Assembly: GCA_051530055.1 (NCBI GenBank)
Contig: CM121341.1
Location: 18,662,001 to 18,726,000 of the forward strand
Origin: Neoechinorhynchus agilis
Lineage: Eukaryota > Acanthocephala
Length of the DNA stretch: 64,000 bases
Reading direction: 5' to 3'
Shown: positions 10,878-22,000 of the stretch, one piece after another
Layout: each line of letters begins with the position of its first letter
Numbering within the stretch: position 1 is the stretch's first letter
Translations under genes and position numbers: made by a program
The notes under the pieces: generated by a model
The model's database searches: none
What the model was told of the DNA's origin: nothing
The model's input: the letters and a program-made list of their open reading frames with translations, nothing else

Positions 10878-13800
10878 ATGCTTGTTCTAGCTTTTAGCTT
10901 TGCTTTTCACATGATCTTTATATTAATCGGCTTCTTGTTCTGCATCTTCAATGGAGCAAATTTGACGCAATGTGGACTTTACGGATTTAAAGCAAATAAA
11001 ATCTACCATTCACTTGATCTCATTTGCATCCATCAGGTTAATTCGCATGGGTATTTAAAAATGATTGGAATAACAACTGATTTTACGGTCACCATTTTAG
11101 ACATCTCTTTAGTGTATATTGCTGCAATGGTCAAACGTACACAAAAATGTGAGAATAAAGTCACAGGTTTCTCAAGTTAATAATTTTCGATAGAAACGCA
11201 AGTAATAATCGTCTTTATGTGTTCATTAATACACTAACGGAATGTAACTATGATCTAACATCAATGTAAGTTTTCTTAGAACAAAACATTCATTTAATTC
11301 ATAAACACGAATAGGGATCTCTCTTACAATTCCTTCGGAAATATCAGTAAAGCTTTTTTCGAATATGCATGTTCGCTTCAATTTATGTAAGTTTAAATGT
11401 TTATTGTCAAAACGACTCGAACCTCTTATCAAGAGATTTAAGTCATAATCAGATTGCCCAACTGAATGGAAATGCTTTCTCTGGAAATGGAAAATTAAAA
11501 ATCCTGTAATATGTTTTTCCCAAATCATTTACAAGAATGTTTAGTAACCTATCATACAACGATTTAACCACCATAGAGCCAAGGGTGCTCAAATTGACGA
11601 GAATTGAAATTTTGTATGTTCTATGTTCGGTTTTAATGATTGTTTTAACTTAACCTTTTAGGGATTTGTCACATAGCAACATTTCAAGAGTTGGTCATCT
11701 CTTCTCGAAACTGTTTACTCTCCAAGTGCTGTTTGTAAATGACGAGTAAGCAGGAGTGTTATTTATACTCTGATTTTAGGAATTTATCAAACTGCTCTTT
11801 GTCGTATATTTCACCTCAGGACTTTGCAGATCTGCAATATTTGAGAGAATTGTGAGATTTAAAATCGAATTCATAGTAACTTTCTGCACAAAAAGGGACC
11901 TCTCCTTCAATTCGATCTTTAAAATAGACAGAGATTTATTCACACATAACCCGAAATTGCAAAATTTGTAAGGCGAGGCAACACCATTTATGTTTCACCT
12001 TTATTGTACTTAGAAACCTGAAAAGCAATCGAATTATGATGCTGGAATTGTACTTATTTAAAAATCTTCGAAAACTACGGATATTGTGCGGTTAACGGTT
12101 CATGTTTACTTATTCCAATGCATTTGAATATCATACAGATTGATTTCGGATAACCTCGTTTCGATCTTATCGGACACTCAAGAAGGTGGATTTTTCGCTC
12201 ATCTCGAAAGTATAACCCATTTGTAATATTGCTATTCAATATCTCGATGTTTTACAACTTACATTTCATTTCAGGGACTTGTCTTCAAATAGGTTATACA
12301 AATATCCAGTTGGTACATTTTGGAAATGCTACAAATTGCAGAGATTGTGAGTTCTGCAAATCTTTTGATATCGTTTGAAATAGTCGTTGAATAGAAATTT
12401 GTCAAATAACGTAATCGACGAATTGGATAATTATACCTTTTTCGATTTGACTAGCATAAATAGTTTGTATGTATGTTAAATATAGTAACATTTTCAATAA
12501 AATACCTTATCATTTAGAGACCTTTCATTCAATAGAATTATGGTGATAAGTTATAAACTATTCGAGTACACAGATAGATTAAAAATACTGTAATGCAGCA
12601 TATTGTTTTCAACTTTAAAACACCCATCAGTACAGATATTTGAATCATAATAAAATCGTACACATAGATTCCACAAGTTTTCGATATCTAAATATTTTAG
12701 AAGAACTGTAAGTATAGACACAGAAAGGCTATAAAATCAGGGCGTCAAGGTAGATGCGGAGTGTAAGCCGAGAGAAAAAATTCAACGATTTAAAGGAAAT
12801 AAGCGAACGTTATTTTGTAAACATTAAGAATTATCAGATGAAGACTTAATCAGTCAAAATAGATTCCTAGCAATTTTCCTTATATTATAGATTGAAAATT
12901 ATCACCGTATTAAGTTGCCACTTGTGCAAGTTCCCGTTTCAGTTTTTCTTGGATTATTCGATATAATTCCGTAATAACAGGAACTCTCAAAAACATAACG
13001 TCTTTCATAGAAACCAACTCATCGGTGTATATCTATTAAAACTATTATATTCTTGATTAAAAACAGTGAGATGAGATTTATTGTATCTCAAATGGCAGGG
13101 AATAAAATCCAGAACAATATTGTTTATTTCGTTGCTATCATTCCTCATCGTATTTAGTCGACTCCAAGGTAATTTGCTTGCGAATATTGATACTATGTGG
13201 TTCAACAATCTGGTTAACTTGAAAATCATGTAAGTTATGAGCGATTGATTCATATTTACCAATAAATATCATTTTAGCAATTTGTCAGACAATTCAATTT
13301 CAATTGTGCCACAAAATGCTTTTCATAATGTCTACATGCTCCATGAAATGTGTGTATCCGCTATAGTTTCCCTTAATAATTTGATTTAGAAATTTATCGA
13401 ATAATCTGATTACAAAAATATCTCCCAATGCATGGAAAACTTTATCTAACGTTCGTGTTATGTCAGTTACTATTGCCTTCTTAAAATTTCATTGAAGTTT
13501 ATATCTAGAGATCTCTCATTGAACAAAATAAAACACATTTCAGCTGGGAATTTCGCTCATTTATGTAATCTCAATTTCCTGTAAGAGAAGTTTCTCATCT
13601 CACAATCACACTCGTCCATGCCAATAGGAATCTATCTCGATCAAACGTCTTGAAATTCCATTCTAATGCGTTTGAGCAAAGCAGAATAAGTGAAATAATG
13701 TTAGTTTTTGACATTTGTATCCTTATTACGGTCGTTGGCGGTTTTGTAGCGATTTGACCTTTAACAGTAAACTTCAAATATTCACATCGCACAAAGATCT

Positions 13801-13943
13801 AGTTTTTTTCCACAAGTTAGTGCTTATAATATTGTTTCTTTTCAAATAATCTACATCCTAGCGAAATTTACGTGAGCGAAGGAACTCTACACGTAGAAGC
13901 CAAAGGATGTTCGGCGAACATCTTAAGCCTGTATTTTGCCTAA
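10878..13943 (+). CDS. Secreted leucine-rich-repeat protein, about 20 exons
   Basis: The first exon (from 10878) encodes a signal peptide (MLVLAFSFAFHMIFILIGFL). From 11194 on, about 17 small exons each encode one 23-27-residue LRR, for example DLSHNQIAQLNGNAFSG, NLSDNSISIVPQNAFHN and DLSLNKIKHISAGNFAH. Nearly all introns are 50-180 nt GT-AG introns in phase 2, so each exon starts with the last base of a codon before the LxLSxNxI motif; exon 11194-11265, for instance, is exactly 72 nt. The likely last exon ends LSLYFA-stop at 13943. No transmembrane segment or LRR C-terminal cysteine cap is visible, so I predict a secreted or extracellular protein. One-LRR-per-exon phase-2 structure is known from LGR receptors and some other LRR genes. 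The junctions near 12.72-13.15 kb do not fit cleanly. Confidence 0.8.
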
Positions 13944-14050
13944 AATTATGAATGAAGTTGAATAACTCGCTTAGTTTAGATATTTAGGACATATACGGAA
14001 AAGACCAGCACCAAAGGATTACTTTACTCATTTCATCATGGATTGCTCAA

Positions 14051-15624
14051 AATAAAACAATATATGTCATATATCATTGTCCTCGGGGTGAATTTGATTG
14101 TACGTTGGCGAATCCTGTCCCCGGTGTGGTCGTTACTCATTTTTTTTCCTTCATACATAGCTGACGGGCCTTCCTTTGCAACCCGAATTCGACTGGAAAA
14201 CTATGAACAGTGCAAATTCTTCACGGCCGACGTGACGTCCTTATTTACGAACATTCCACTCCAAGAGACAATTTCCATAGCAGCTGAACTTCTACACAAT
14301 CAATGCGAAGAATCGCGCCTTGATCTTGAAACGTGGATAACTCTACTGCAGTGGTACACATGCAAGACCTTTTTGAATTCGATCAAGTTTTCAATGAACA
14401 ACGCGACGGAGTAGCAATTGGTTCACCTCTGGCATCCACTCTAGCAGATCTGAAGCAACCCAACATCAAAAAGTGGTATCGCTATGTTGACGACGTGTTC
14501 ATAGTCACTGATGATGAAACAAGCATGGGAGACCAAAGCATTCCACTCAACATGGAGGATCCAAACATCCAGTGGTCAATGACTCAGGAAGACGAAGAGG
14601 GTGCTATCTCCTTTTTGGACGTAAGGATAAAACACGATGATAAAGGCAACATCAAAACACAGCTCCACCGCAAAACAGGTATACCATGGAGTCCACCTCA
14701 CTGGTCGAGCCACCAACCGTTCCACTACAAAATCACTGCGGTAATGTCCTACTTCAAGAGGGCCAGGATGATTTCTTCCGAAAGCAGGGATTGGATAGAA
14801 GAAAAACAAAGGATCACCAAAGTTCTCAGATCACGAGGCTTCCCTGAATGGGCCATCAAAATCGGTCTCAAAAAAGCAACACATAGCGGCCATCGCGAGA
14901 AGAAAGATACCACAAGAATCCCTCAAATACACCGGCATTCGCCGCATAAGTGATACAGCTATTAGAAAAATGAGGCGCCTCAACTACCTCGCTCCAAATC
15001 TTTTGATTTACAACAAACGGGCGCATCCATTGCGAGTATTCTCAAGAGGAAAGCCAAACAAGAGACAAAATCAGGGATTTACAAAATTCCATGTGCAATT
15101 GCTCAAGTGTCTACATTAGACAAACCATGCAAGGGATCAAAAAAACGGATCTCGCAGCATAAACAGGCTTACAGGACTTTCGACAAATCCTCAGCAATCT
15201 CGAACCACCAGCAAGCACCCCAGCACAAGGTGGATTTTGAAAAGGCGGCATTCATAACCAGCGAACCGGATCTGATAAAAAGACTGATTCTTGAGGCCAT
15301 TCACATCCGGGGAAGTCCAGCGATGGAAGGCAACAAATCAAACTTCACTCTGGTGCTACCAAAGTTGCGTAGCATGACGAACAAATTAGTCGGCAACAAA
15401 CCGCAAGAGGTGTGTGTGGATCGAACCCCCACACTTCGGATATTAGCAAACCCGCGGATCTGAGCTGCATCCAGACGTGACCGGCTATGTATGCTGTTTA
15501 TGTCATCTCCATTTTAGATAGAGACTGAAGAGGCAAGGAAAACATTGCGAAATATTTCTCAAATAAAAAATGAGTAACGACAATACCGGGGACAGATTCG
15601 CCAACGTACAATAAAACAATATAT
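14051..15624 (+). mobile_element. Penelope-like element insertion with inverted ends and 15-bp target duplication
   Basis: The body encodes reverse-transcriptase blocks typical of Penelope-like elements: FFTADVTSLFTNIPL, GVAIGSPLASTLAD, a YVDDVFIV catalytic motif and FLDVRI. Near 15.1 kb it is followed by a GIY-YIG remnant, SVYIRQT, and its downstream helices. A 50-bp sequence at 14097-14146 is repeated in inverted orientation at 15564-15612, with few mismatches. The 15-bp AATAAAACAATATAT occurs at 14051-14065 and again at 15610-15624, consistent with a target-site duplication. The element is 5'-truncated and broken in several places. It sits 100 bp downstream of the LRR gene. Confidence 0.85.
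15525..15552 (+). ncRNA. Hammerhead-like core in the Penelope-like terminal region
   Basis: CTGAAGA (15525-15531) is one change from the hammerhead core CUGAUGA. It is followed by GGCAA, a short loop, TTGC and then GAAA (15549-15552), so stem II can form. Its place at the 3' end of a Penelope-like element fits the known distribution of these ribozymes. The U-to-A core change argues against present activity. Confidence 0.4.
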
Positions 15625-16370
15625 ATTATTTCGATAATATATAAATTGACTATTGCCTTTGTTGCTCAAGCCAAGTGCTCGTGATACAATGCTTTTGATT
15701 TTAATTTATCCTTTTAGCCTGATCGACTATCGAAAGATGTTGATCATTTCTGTAATGAAGAATTCGCTTAGCCGTTTAAAGAAGTCCTTTGTTTCGAGCA
15801 AGAACCTTATTTAGGCCTAGTATGATATTAGAGGCTTCCTAAAGCACATACCGATGTGATTTTATTAGGTCTTAATTTATTACATAGAATACTTTAATTC
15901 CTAACTAGACACGGATTGAACATTATTGCTTTACGACAGCAAAACAGCGCTAAACTGACAATTAATTATGCCATGAATCCGAAAATCTTTGGAATTTCAA
16001 AGAGCTCGTATTTGTCAACAATCATCAAAAGTTAAAACTGAAAGCATTTGAAAAATGTATGTGTCCCATCTAATCTTGAAATATTCGCGTCACATCTTCC
16101 CGTCGCCTGTGACGCCCATTTGAGATTGCTAAAACCAATCTACCTAAAATTCACATTGAAAACAAAATTCTTGGGCAGCGTTCATAAGCAAATAGATGAC
16201 TTTTGAAATGATTTAACAACATCACAAGATTTGGAATAAATATTCGAGACTAGGAAGCTCTTTCATCTCTGTCTTCAAAATTTCATTTTCATCTGGCCTT
16301 CAGCAAAGTTTCTTACACGAATCCGAATCGAGTTTCAATTTGGTAAGTATTAGTCTCGTAAATAATTGGT
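15625..16370. other. No recognisable feature
   Basis: AT-rich spacer. I searched it for a membrane-receptor or LRR C-terminal exon that would extend the upstream LRR gene and found none. Confidence 0.45.
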
Positions 16371-16379
16371 TCCCGGTGT

Positions 16380-18345
16380 CCTGGCTCGTACCAACCTCTC
16401 CCATCTCGGCCGAGCATTCCTGCATCGTTATCTTTATCGCGACCGGCTAAACCTAACGAGAGCTTGTCGCCAAACTGTCAAACCCCATCTTTGGAATCCC
16501 TTTCCCGAGTTTTACCAACAACAATTTTAAAGCACATTTGGCACAATCATACACAAATCTATTGCAACGTTGTGCTGAGAACAATGAGGATATTGATTGG
16601 GTAAAACTTTTTGCTTTCCCCCGCCTTGTTCTCAGCCCTAGCAACTCAATATCGGGGAATTTGACATCCAACATTAAAAATAGGCTAGTGGAGTTCGACG
16701 CGAGTTTAAAGAGAATGACCGAATCCTCAGCGACTCCCGAAAATTCGTCTAGTAAAAACCGTAAACAAGGCACAGTCCGACCACTGGGTCAACGCGTATC
16801 GGCGAAGCTCGCATACGGGGATGTTCGCGGCGCGGTTCGGCTTCTAGCCTCAACTGAAGATTTTGCGCCAAATCATGGCACAACTTTTGAGGCTCTATTA
16901 AAGTTGCATCCGTCATCGGAGTCAAACTCCACCAATTTTACACCAACTGCTCAGGCTTTCCGAGCAAATATTTTAGAAATAAGGAAAGCTGTGTCCTCCT
17001 TCGCCAATGGCTCAGGACACGGGCCGGATGGCTTGCGTCCACAGCACCTCAAAGACATAATGTCTTTTTCTACAGGTGCTTCGGGAATAGCCCTCGGAAC
17101 TGCTTTGCTTAAAATAGTTGATATTTTCATCGAGGGCTCCATTGGTAATTTGGCTACACATCTTTTCTTCGGCGCTTCTTTGTGTGCTTTGTCCAAGAAA
17201 GATGGTGGGACTCGTCCCATCGCCATTGGCTGCTAGCCGCGATATTTTTCTGCAGGAGAATCTCCGATAAAACGGGAGAATTTTTAAGACCCTGTCAGTT
17301 AGGTTGCTGCACTCCTTGTGGAGTTGAAGCGGTCGTGCATGCTTTGCGAAAATTTATCCCCCAAAAAACAAAGCCAACAGCAATTCTGAAAATAGATTTT
17401 AAAAATGCTTTCAATACCCTAAAAAGGGAAATAATGTTAAAAGCGATTGAGGATGTCATCCCAGAGGCTTACCCCTATTTCTGGAGAGCATATGCTAAAC
17501 ATACGCTACTGCTGTACAACGACAAAATAATTTGGTCGCAGAGCGGTGTACAACAGGGAGATCCACTCGGCCCCATAGGCTTCTCCGTCGCAGTAAATGA
17601 TCTTGCCCATTCAATGTTTTCTTCTTTCAACGCTTGGTACTTGGACGATGCCACACTCGGTGGCGTTCCAAGTGTTGTTTTGAGCGACCTTCAAAGGATC
17701 GTGAATGAAGCTGACCGCTTGGGAATAGAAATAAATCCCCAAAAATGCGAACTTCTAATCCTGAACGCAACTGAAAACGAGCGCTCTCAAATCTCTAGCG
17801 ATTTTGAATCAGTTGCTCCTGGTCTAGGTTTGATCACCCTTGACCATCTCACACTCCTCGGGAGCTGCGTTCTTGCTGAGAATGTTGCGAAGGACCTGCG
17901 CGCACAAATCCCGAAAATTGAGTTGCTCTGCGGCCGAACTTCTGAGCTTTCGGCACATGAGGGTCTCTTCTTGATCAAGAATTGCCTCTATATGCCGAAA
18001 TTGCTTCATAAGCTAAGAGCAGCTCCATGTTTCGGAGAAGACAAATTGTTAGGAGAGCTCGACGGGGTAATTCGTAAGCAACTGGGACATATATTGAATG
18101 TCAAATTTTCTGACACAGGTTGTCGATAGGCTACTTTTCCCACGGCTTATGGTGGTTTGGGAGTTCGCACCACTTCAGACGTCGCTTTACCTGCCTTCCT
18201 CTCCTCTTGCCGGGCAATCGATGTGTTCCCATTCTCGAGACGCATTCGCAAAATCTTATTACAACACTTCGAGCTTTTTCGTATTCCGCTATAGATTACG
18301 AAACTCCTCGCATCGACAACTATCAAATACACGCACCCTTTGAAT
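16380..18345 (+). mobile_element. LINE with reverse transcriptase, broken
   Basis: The first frame (about 16540-17236) holds the N-terminal segment (RVSAKLAYGDVRGAVRLLAS, then GSGHGPDGLRPQHLKD) and reaches GGTRPIAIG. There it is interrupted, and the RT core continues in another frame from about 17240: KIDFKNAFNTLKRE, SQSGVQQGDPLGPIGF and the catalytic AWYLDDATLGG (YLDD). After 18.12 kb a second frame change precedes GGLGVRTTSDVALPAFL, then the element stops. This order matches a LINE group common in invertebrates, whose C-terminal end is seen in the 31.5-kb copy. At least two frame breaks and a missing 3' end mark it as inactive. Confidence 0.85.
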
Positions 18346-18479
18346 GACCTGTGAGATCCACGGTTTGGATGGTATACCTTATTCGATAAATGATAATCTT
18401 TGCATCTTCAGTCGGATCATTTGATATTGCATTCTTGTTCCGACCCTCCTATATCTTTGTCTATTCCGTTCGTGAGTAG

Positions 18480-18580
18480 AAAACCTACAAGCAATGACTG
18501 ATGAGGCGAGGTTACTGCTTGAAATATTTATTATAAACAAAATGTGTAATGCCGGGGAGTAAGTCCACTCCCCTCCCACT
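18480..18580 (+). repeat. Short copy of an interspersed repeat (GAGGCGAGG family)
   Basis: The segment around TGACTGATGAGGCGAGG matches the core of longer copies at 30.3-30.5 kb (minus) and 41.9-42.1 kb (plus), which share TGA(C/T)(T/G)AATGAGGCGAGG-type sequence followed by a TT/CC-rich stretch. Only about 50 bp can be matched with confidence. Confidence 0.4.
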
Positions 18581-19024
18581 ATTCTAATTTGATTTCAGAA
18601 ACGGATTTTTCATCGATTCTTTTTTTCAATCGGTTCAAAGTTTATTATCACAATCAAATCTTAACAACATTCGCGCCACTGCTGTGGATCACTCAGCTGT
18701 GTAATTCGAGTATGATTTTTGTAATGAATTTATTAAAGAGCATAGAAGTCTTCGAAAATGAAGCACATACAAGGACAGGTTAACTTTCGCTTTTCACATT
18801 ATCCAGCAGTAGTCACGAATACGGAATACACAAAAATCCGAGGATAAATTTCGCATCATTCTTCAATACGCTGTTTTCTTTTCCAGGTGAAGCTATAGCC
18901 GGGTTTCTGCAGTTTAAATTTGTTATTGGCAGATCCATTTTCTACGTAATTCGTAAAAAATATTGTAATTCCAAGAAACGGATCACCGCTCACCGCAATG
19001 AAAGATTTGTTTTTCCGGTTTCAT

Positions 19025-22000
19025 ATGGCATTTTACGCTGGTGGCTTGAAAGATACGATGCGGGCTAAGGCTTTGTTAAAACGTCGTCAAGAAGAGCATA
19101 AAATGATTGAGGACAAAAAGAAAAAAATTGAAGAGGAAAATCGAATGCGTGATATCGATAACAAATTTAACGCGAGTGCCGTAAGCGTTATTGAGAGTGC
19201 ACTGAGGAGTGATACGGTTGGTAAGATCAGAATTCTTCTTTGATACGGAACTCTAAAGTCTCTATCGTTGTAGGACTTGTTAGTCTCGAAGACCTAAAGA
19301 AAAAACAGGAGGAATTGATTAGTCGGATTGAAAATAAAAGAAGTGACGAAAAGATGGAAACTGGAAGTGGGATTGAGCGTAAAATTCATTCTATAGAGGT
19401 AAGTTATTGTCTATATACAAAGTATAAATGTATAAATGACACGCCTTTCAAATGCCAGCCCGAAGGACGTTTTAAAGCAATTCGAATATCGTATTCAAGA
19501 TCTATTGTTGCATAACGATTTGTCATTGGAGCGAAATCCTGAATTTATGAAAACGAAATAACTTCTGGATTGGGGCAGATAGATTTTCCCCAAAACGTTC
19601 CCGAGTACGTTTTTTTATTTATTTTTTAATTTTGTCCGAATTTTCGCCGCTTCACAGCTTCTTCGGGGACTCCCCCTCGCTCTGCAAGGTAAGAAAAGGG
19701 ATTTAAATCAAATTTGAAATGAACTTAAATGTTAAAATAATGTGAAGATGTCGAATTAAAGATTAATTTTAAAGAGTAGTTTTTACTGAGTAATTTATTT
19801 CAAGTGTTTACAACTTTAATTTGCTTTTGTAGGTGAGCCGTCTGTCGTTTGCAAGTGAATTTATGGACAACGAAGAAGAATGTAATAAGCCAGGTAGATA
19901 TTATGGCAAGAATCCGGACGTGGATACAAGTTTTTTACCGGATCGTGAACGGGATCTCCGGGAAAGTAAACTGAGGTATTGTTACCACCTTACAAAATAT
20001 GGTCTATCTACCGAAACTCTTTGCCGATAGAAAGTTCCATCGCTTGAACCAATGGTATCTTCACTTCCTGTGCCCAATATTGTGTTTCGCTCAACTGAAA
20101 TTGGAGGCATTTGTACGAGTTCATAGGGGCTCTTGCCTTGACTTAAAGCCTGGGAAAGATTCAAGATTTGACCCCTAAGGACAGACATTTGTCGTTCGAA
20201 GATTTGTCTTTCAAATTGTTTGTTATTCATAAACAACGATCCCAATTCGTGGCATAATTCTTGAACGAAATTCATGTCTGACAACAACGGAAAGAAAGTC
20301 TCTCTTATTTGTCTTGTAAATGGTTCCTTGGCATAAGATAACCAACTCCAGTAGTACGGATAAGCCCGCCATTCATTTGGATGTTTATAGGGAAACGCGA
20401 GCCCGTTATCGATTGCACAAAGTTTGATTTTTTCCGCATCATTTTCATATTTTATGAGCCAATTTTCATTTGTTCTAGTCTAAAGGACTCAATCATGTCT
20501 GAAAGATTATATCCAATTAAATCCTTTAGGATATCAGTGTTCCGAATAACATAGTCCAGAATGCAAATCCTTTGAAATTGATCAATGAAAGACTCCATCA
20601 CATTTTCTTTGTTTAAAGGATCGCTATCTAAATCTTGAGATGTGCACCTGAGCCATACATCCGCATCCTGGAACCCTCTAACAAACAACTGGAAAGAACC
20701 TACTTTTGTAGGTAGTCCTAGTCGTTGGAAGTGTCTACCAAGTTTGGGTATCTGCTCGAAAATATTCTTCTTCATTGAGCTCGCTGCTCTATCATGTGGC
20801 ATATAGTTAAAGGATTTCGCAGCCAAATGAACAACACGCGTGGTAGGGACAACTCCAAGACCGAGCTTATCATCGACTAGGCTAGCTCCAGCTTCCGATA
20901 AATACCCTTGTCCAATAGCAAGACAGGAGCGGCCAAAGCAGCAAGGACAACACATGCGTTGCATATACTTGGTCCATTTGGGATTTAGGCGACCGTACGG
21001 TTCTTCATCTTTTGGCTTAAAAACACCTATCACTCGATTATCCTCGTCCTTCACAAAATACGATCCACTCGATCCTCGATAAATCCGTTCTGGTAAAATT
21101 CCAGCGAGTATAGCGCGCTCGGCACAGTGGATAATCTCGTTGAATTGCGGACTGCCAGGAAAAGTATTCTCATAGACGATTTGGTCCTCCTCTTGATTTT
21201 CACTCATTTAAGGTTAAACCCAGAAATGCGAGAAGAGTGTCGGTTGATGAAATGTCTGCAACGACACTCACACGCAGAAGGTTTCAGTCATCAAGAAGAA
21301 AAACGAAAGCGAAATGCGGATTTACAGTGCCTACGCATTGAATAATTCTATTATGTAATGAATTTTATATAACTTAATGATATTTCTGGTGCACTTTTAG
21401 TCACAAAATTCAAACTGTTCTTTAGGTTTTAAAGAGTATAGCGAGATTTTATTCGAAACCGCTCTATGTATTCATGCTTATTTTTTTACAATATAGAAAC
21501 TATGCCTGGATAAGTTCAGATAGAACATTTCGGAATCGCAATAGTGATAGATCCACTTTGGTAAAATCTCTATGAGTTAGTTGTTAGGAATAGAACTTCA
21601 GATATTGACTTAAGACCCACTAATGCCGCGAAATGTTGATTAAAGGATTTCGAGTATCGCTAAATAACTTTTTTGTTGGTTCTGTGGCCCTGCAAACATG
21701 ACTCGAGATTTAGGTATCTTTTTGAAGATTGAACTGTTCATATTGGTTGTTTTATTGTATTTTCCTCAGGCATACAACCTTGATAAAGGCGTACAAGATT
21801 GTGCCGAAACCAATCGGATTTAAAATAAAATCATTTCAATTTCTTCGCCATTAAACAACCATTTAGGAATCTGTTGAAGAGAGAACTAGCTCATTTTTAT
21901 AAATTTAAAGTCTGAAATTGACGAGCGAAATTCGCTGTTAGCTTAGAACTTGTTTTTTCGTTCTACGCCTTCGTACAACCACATTATTTAAAATGAAACT

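Noticed and set aside
10878-16370. LRR gene as a glycoprotein-hormone/relaxin-type receptor (LGR)
   Set aside because: The exon-per-repeat, phase-2 structure fits, but no seven-transmembrane region was found before or after the Penelope-like insertion, and a plausible stop occurs at 13943.
20478-20534. U12-type AT-AC intron in PI4K2 (ATATCCT start, AC end)
   Set aside because: The 5' end resembles the AT-AC consensus, but removing 57 nt leaves the frame unchanged from the unspliced reading, destroys the catalytic Asp and runs into a stop. Only removal of 56 nt restores the kinase motif.
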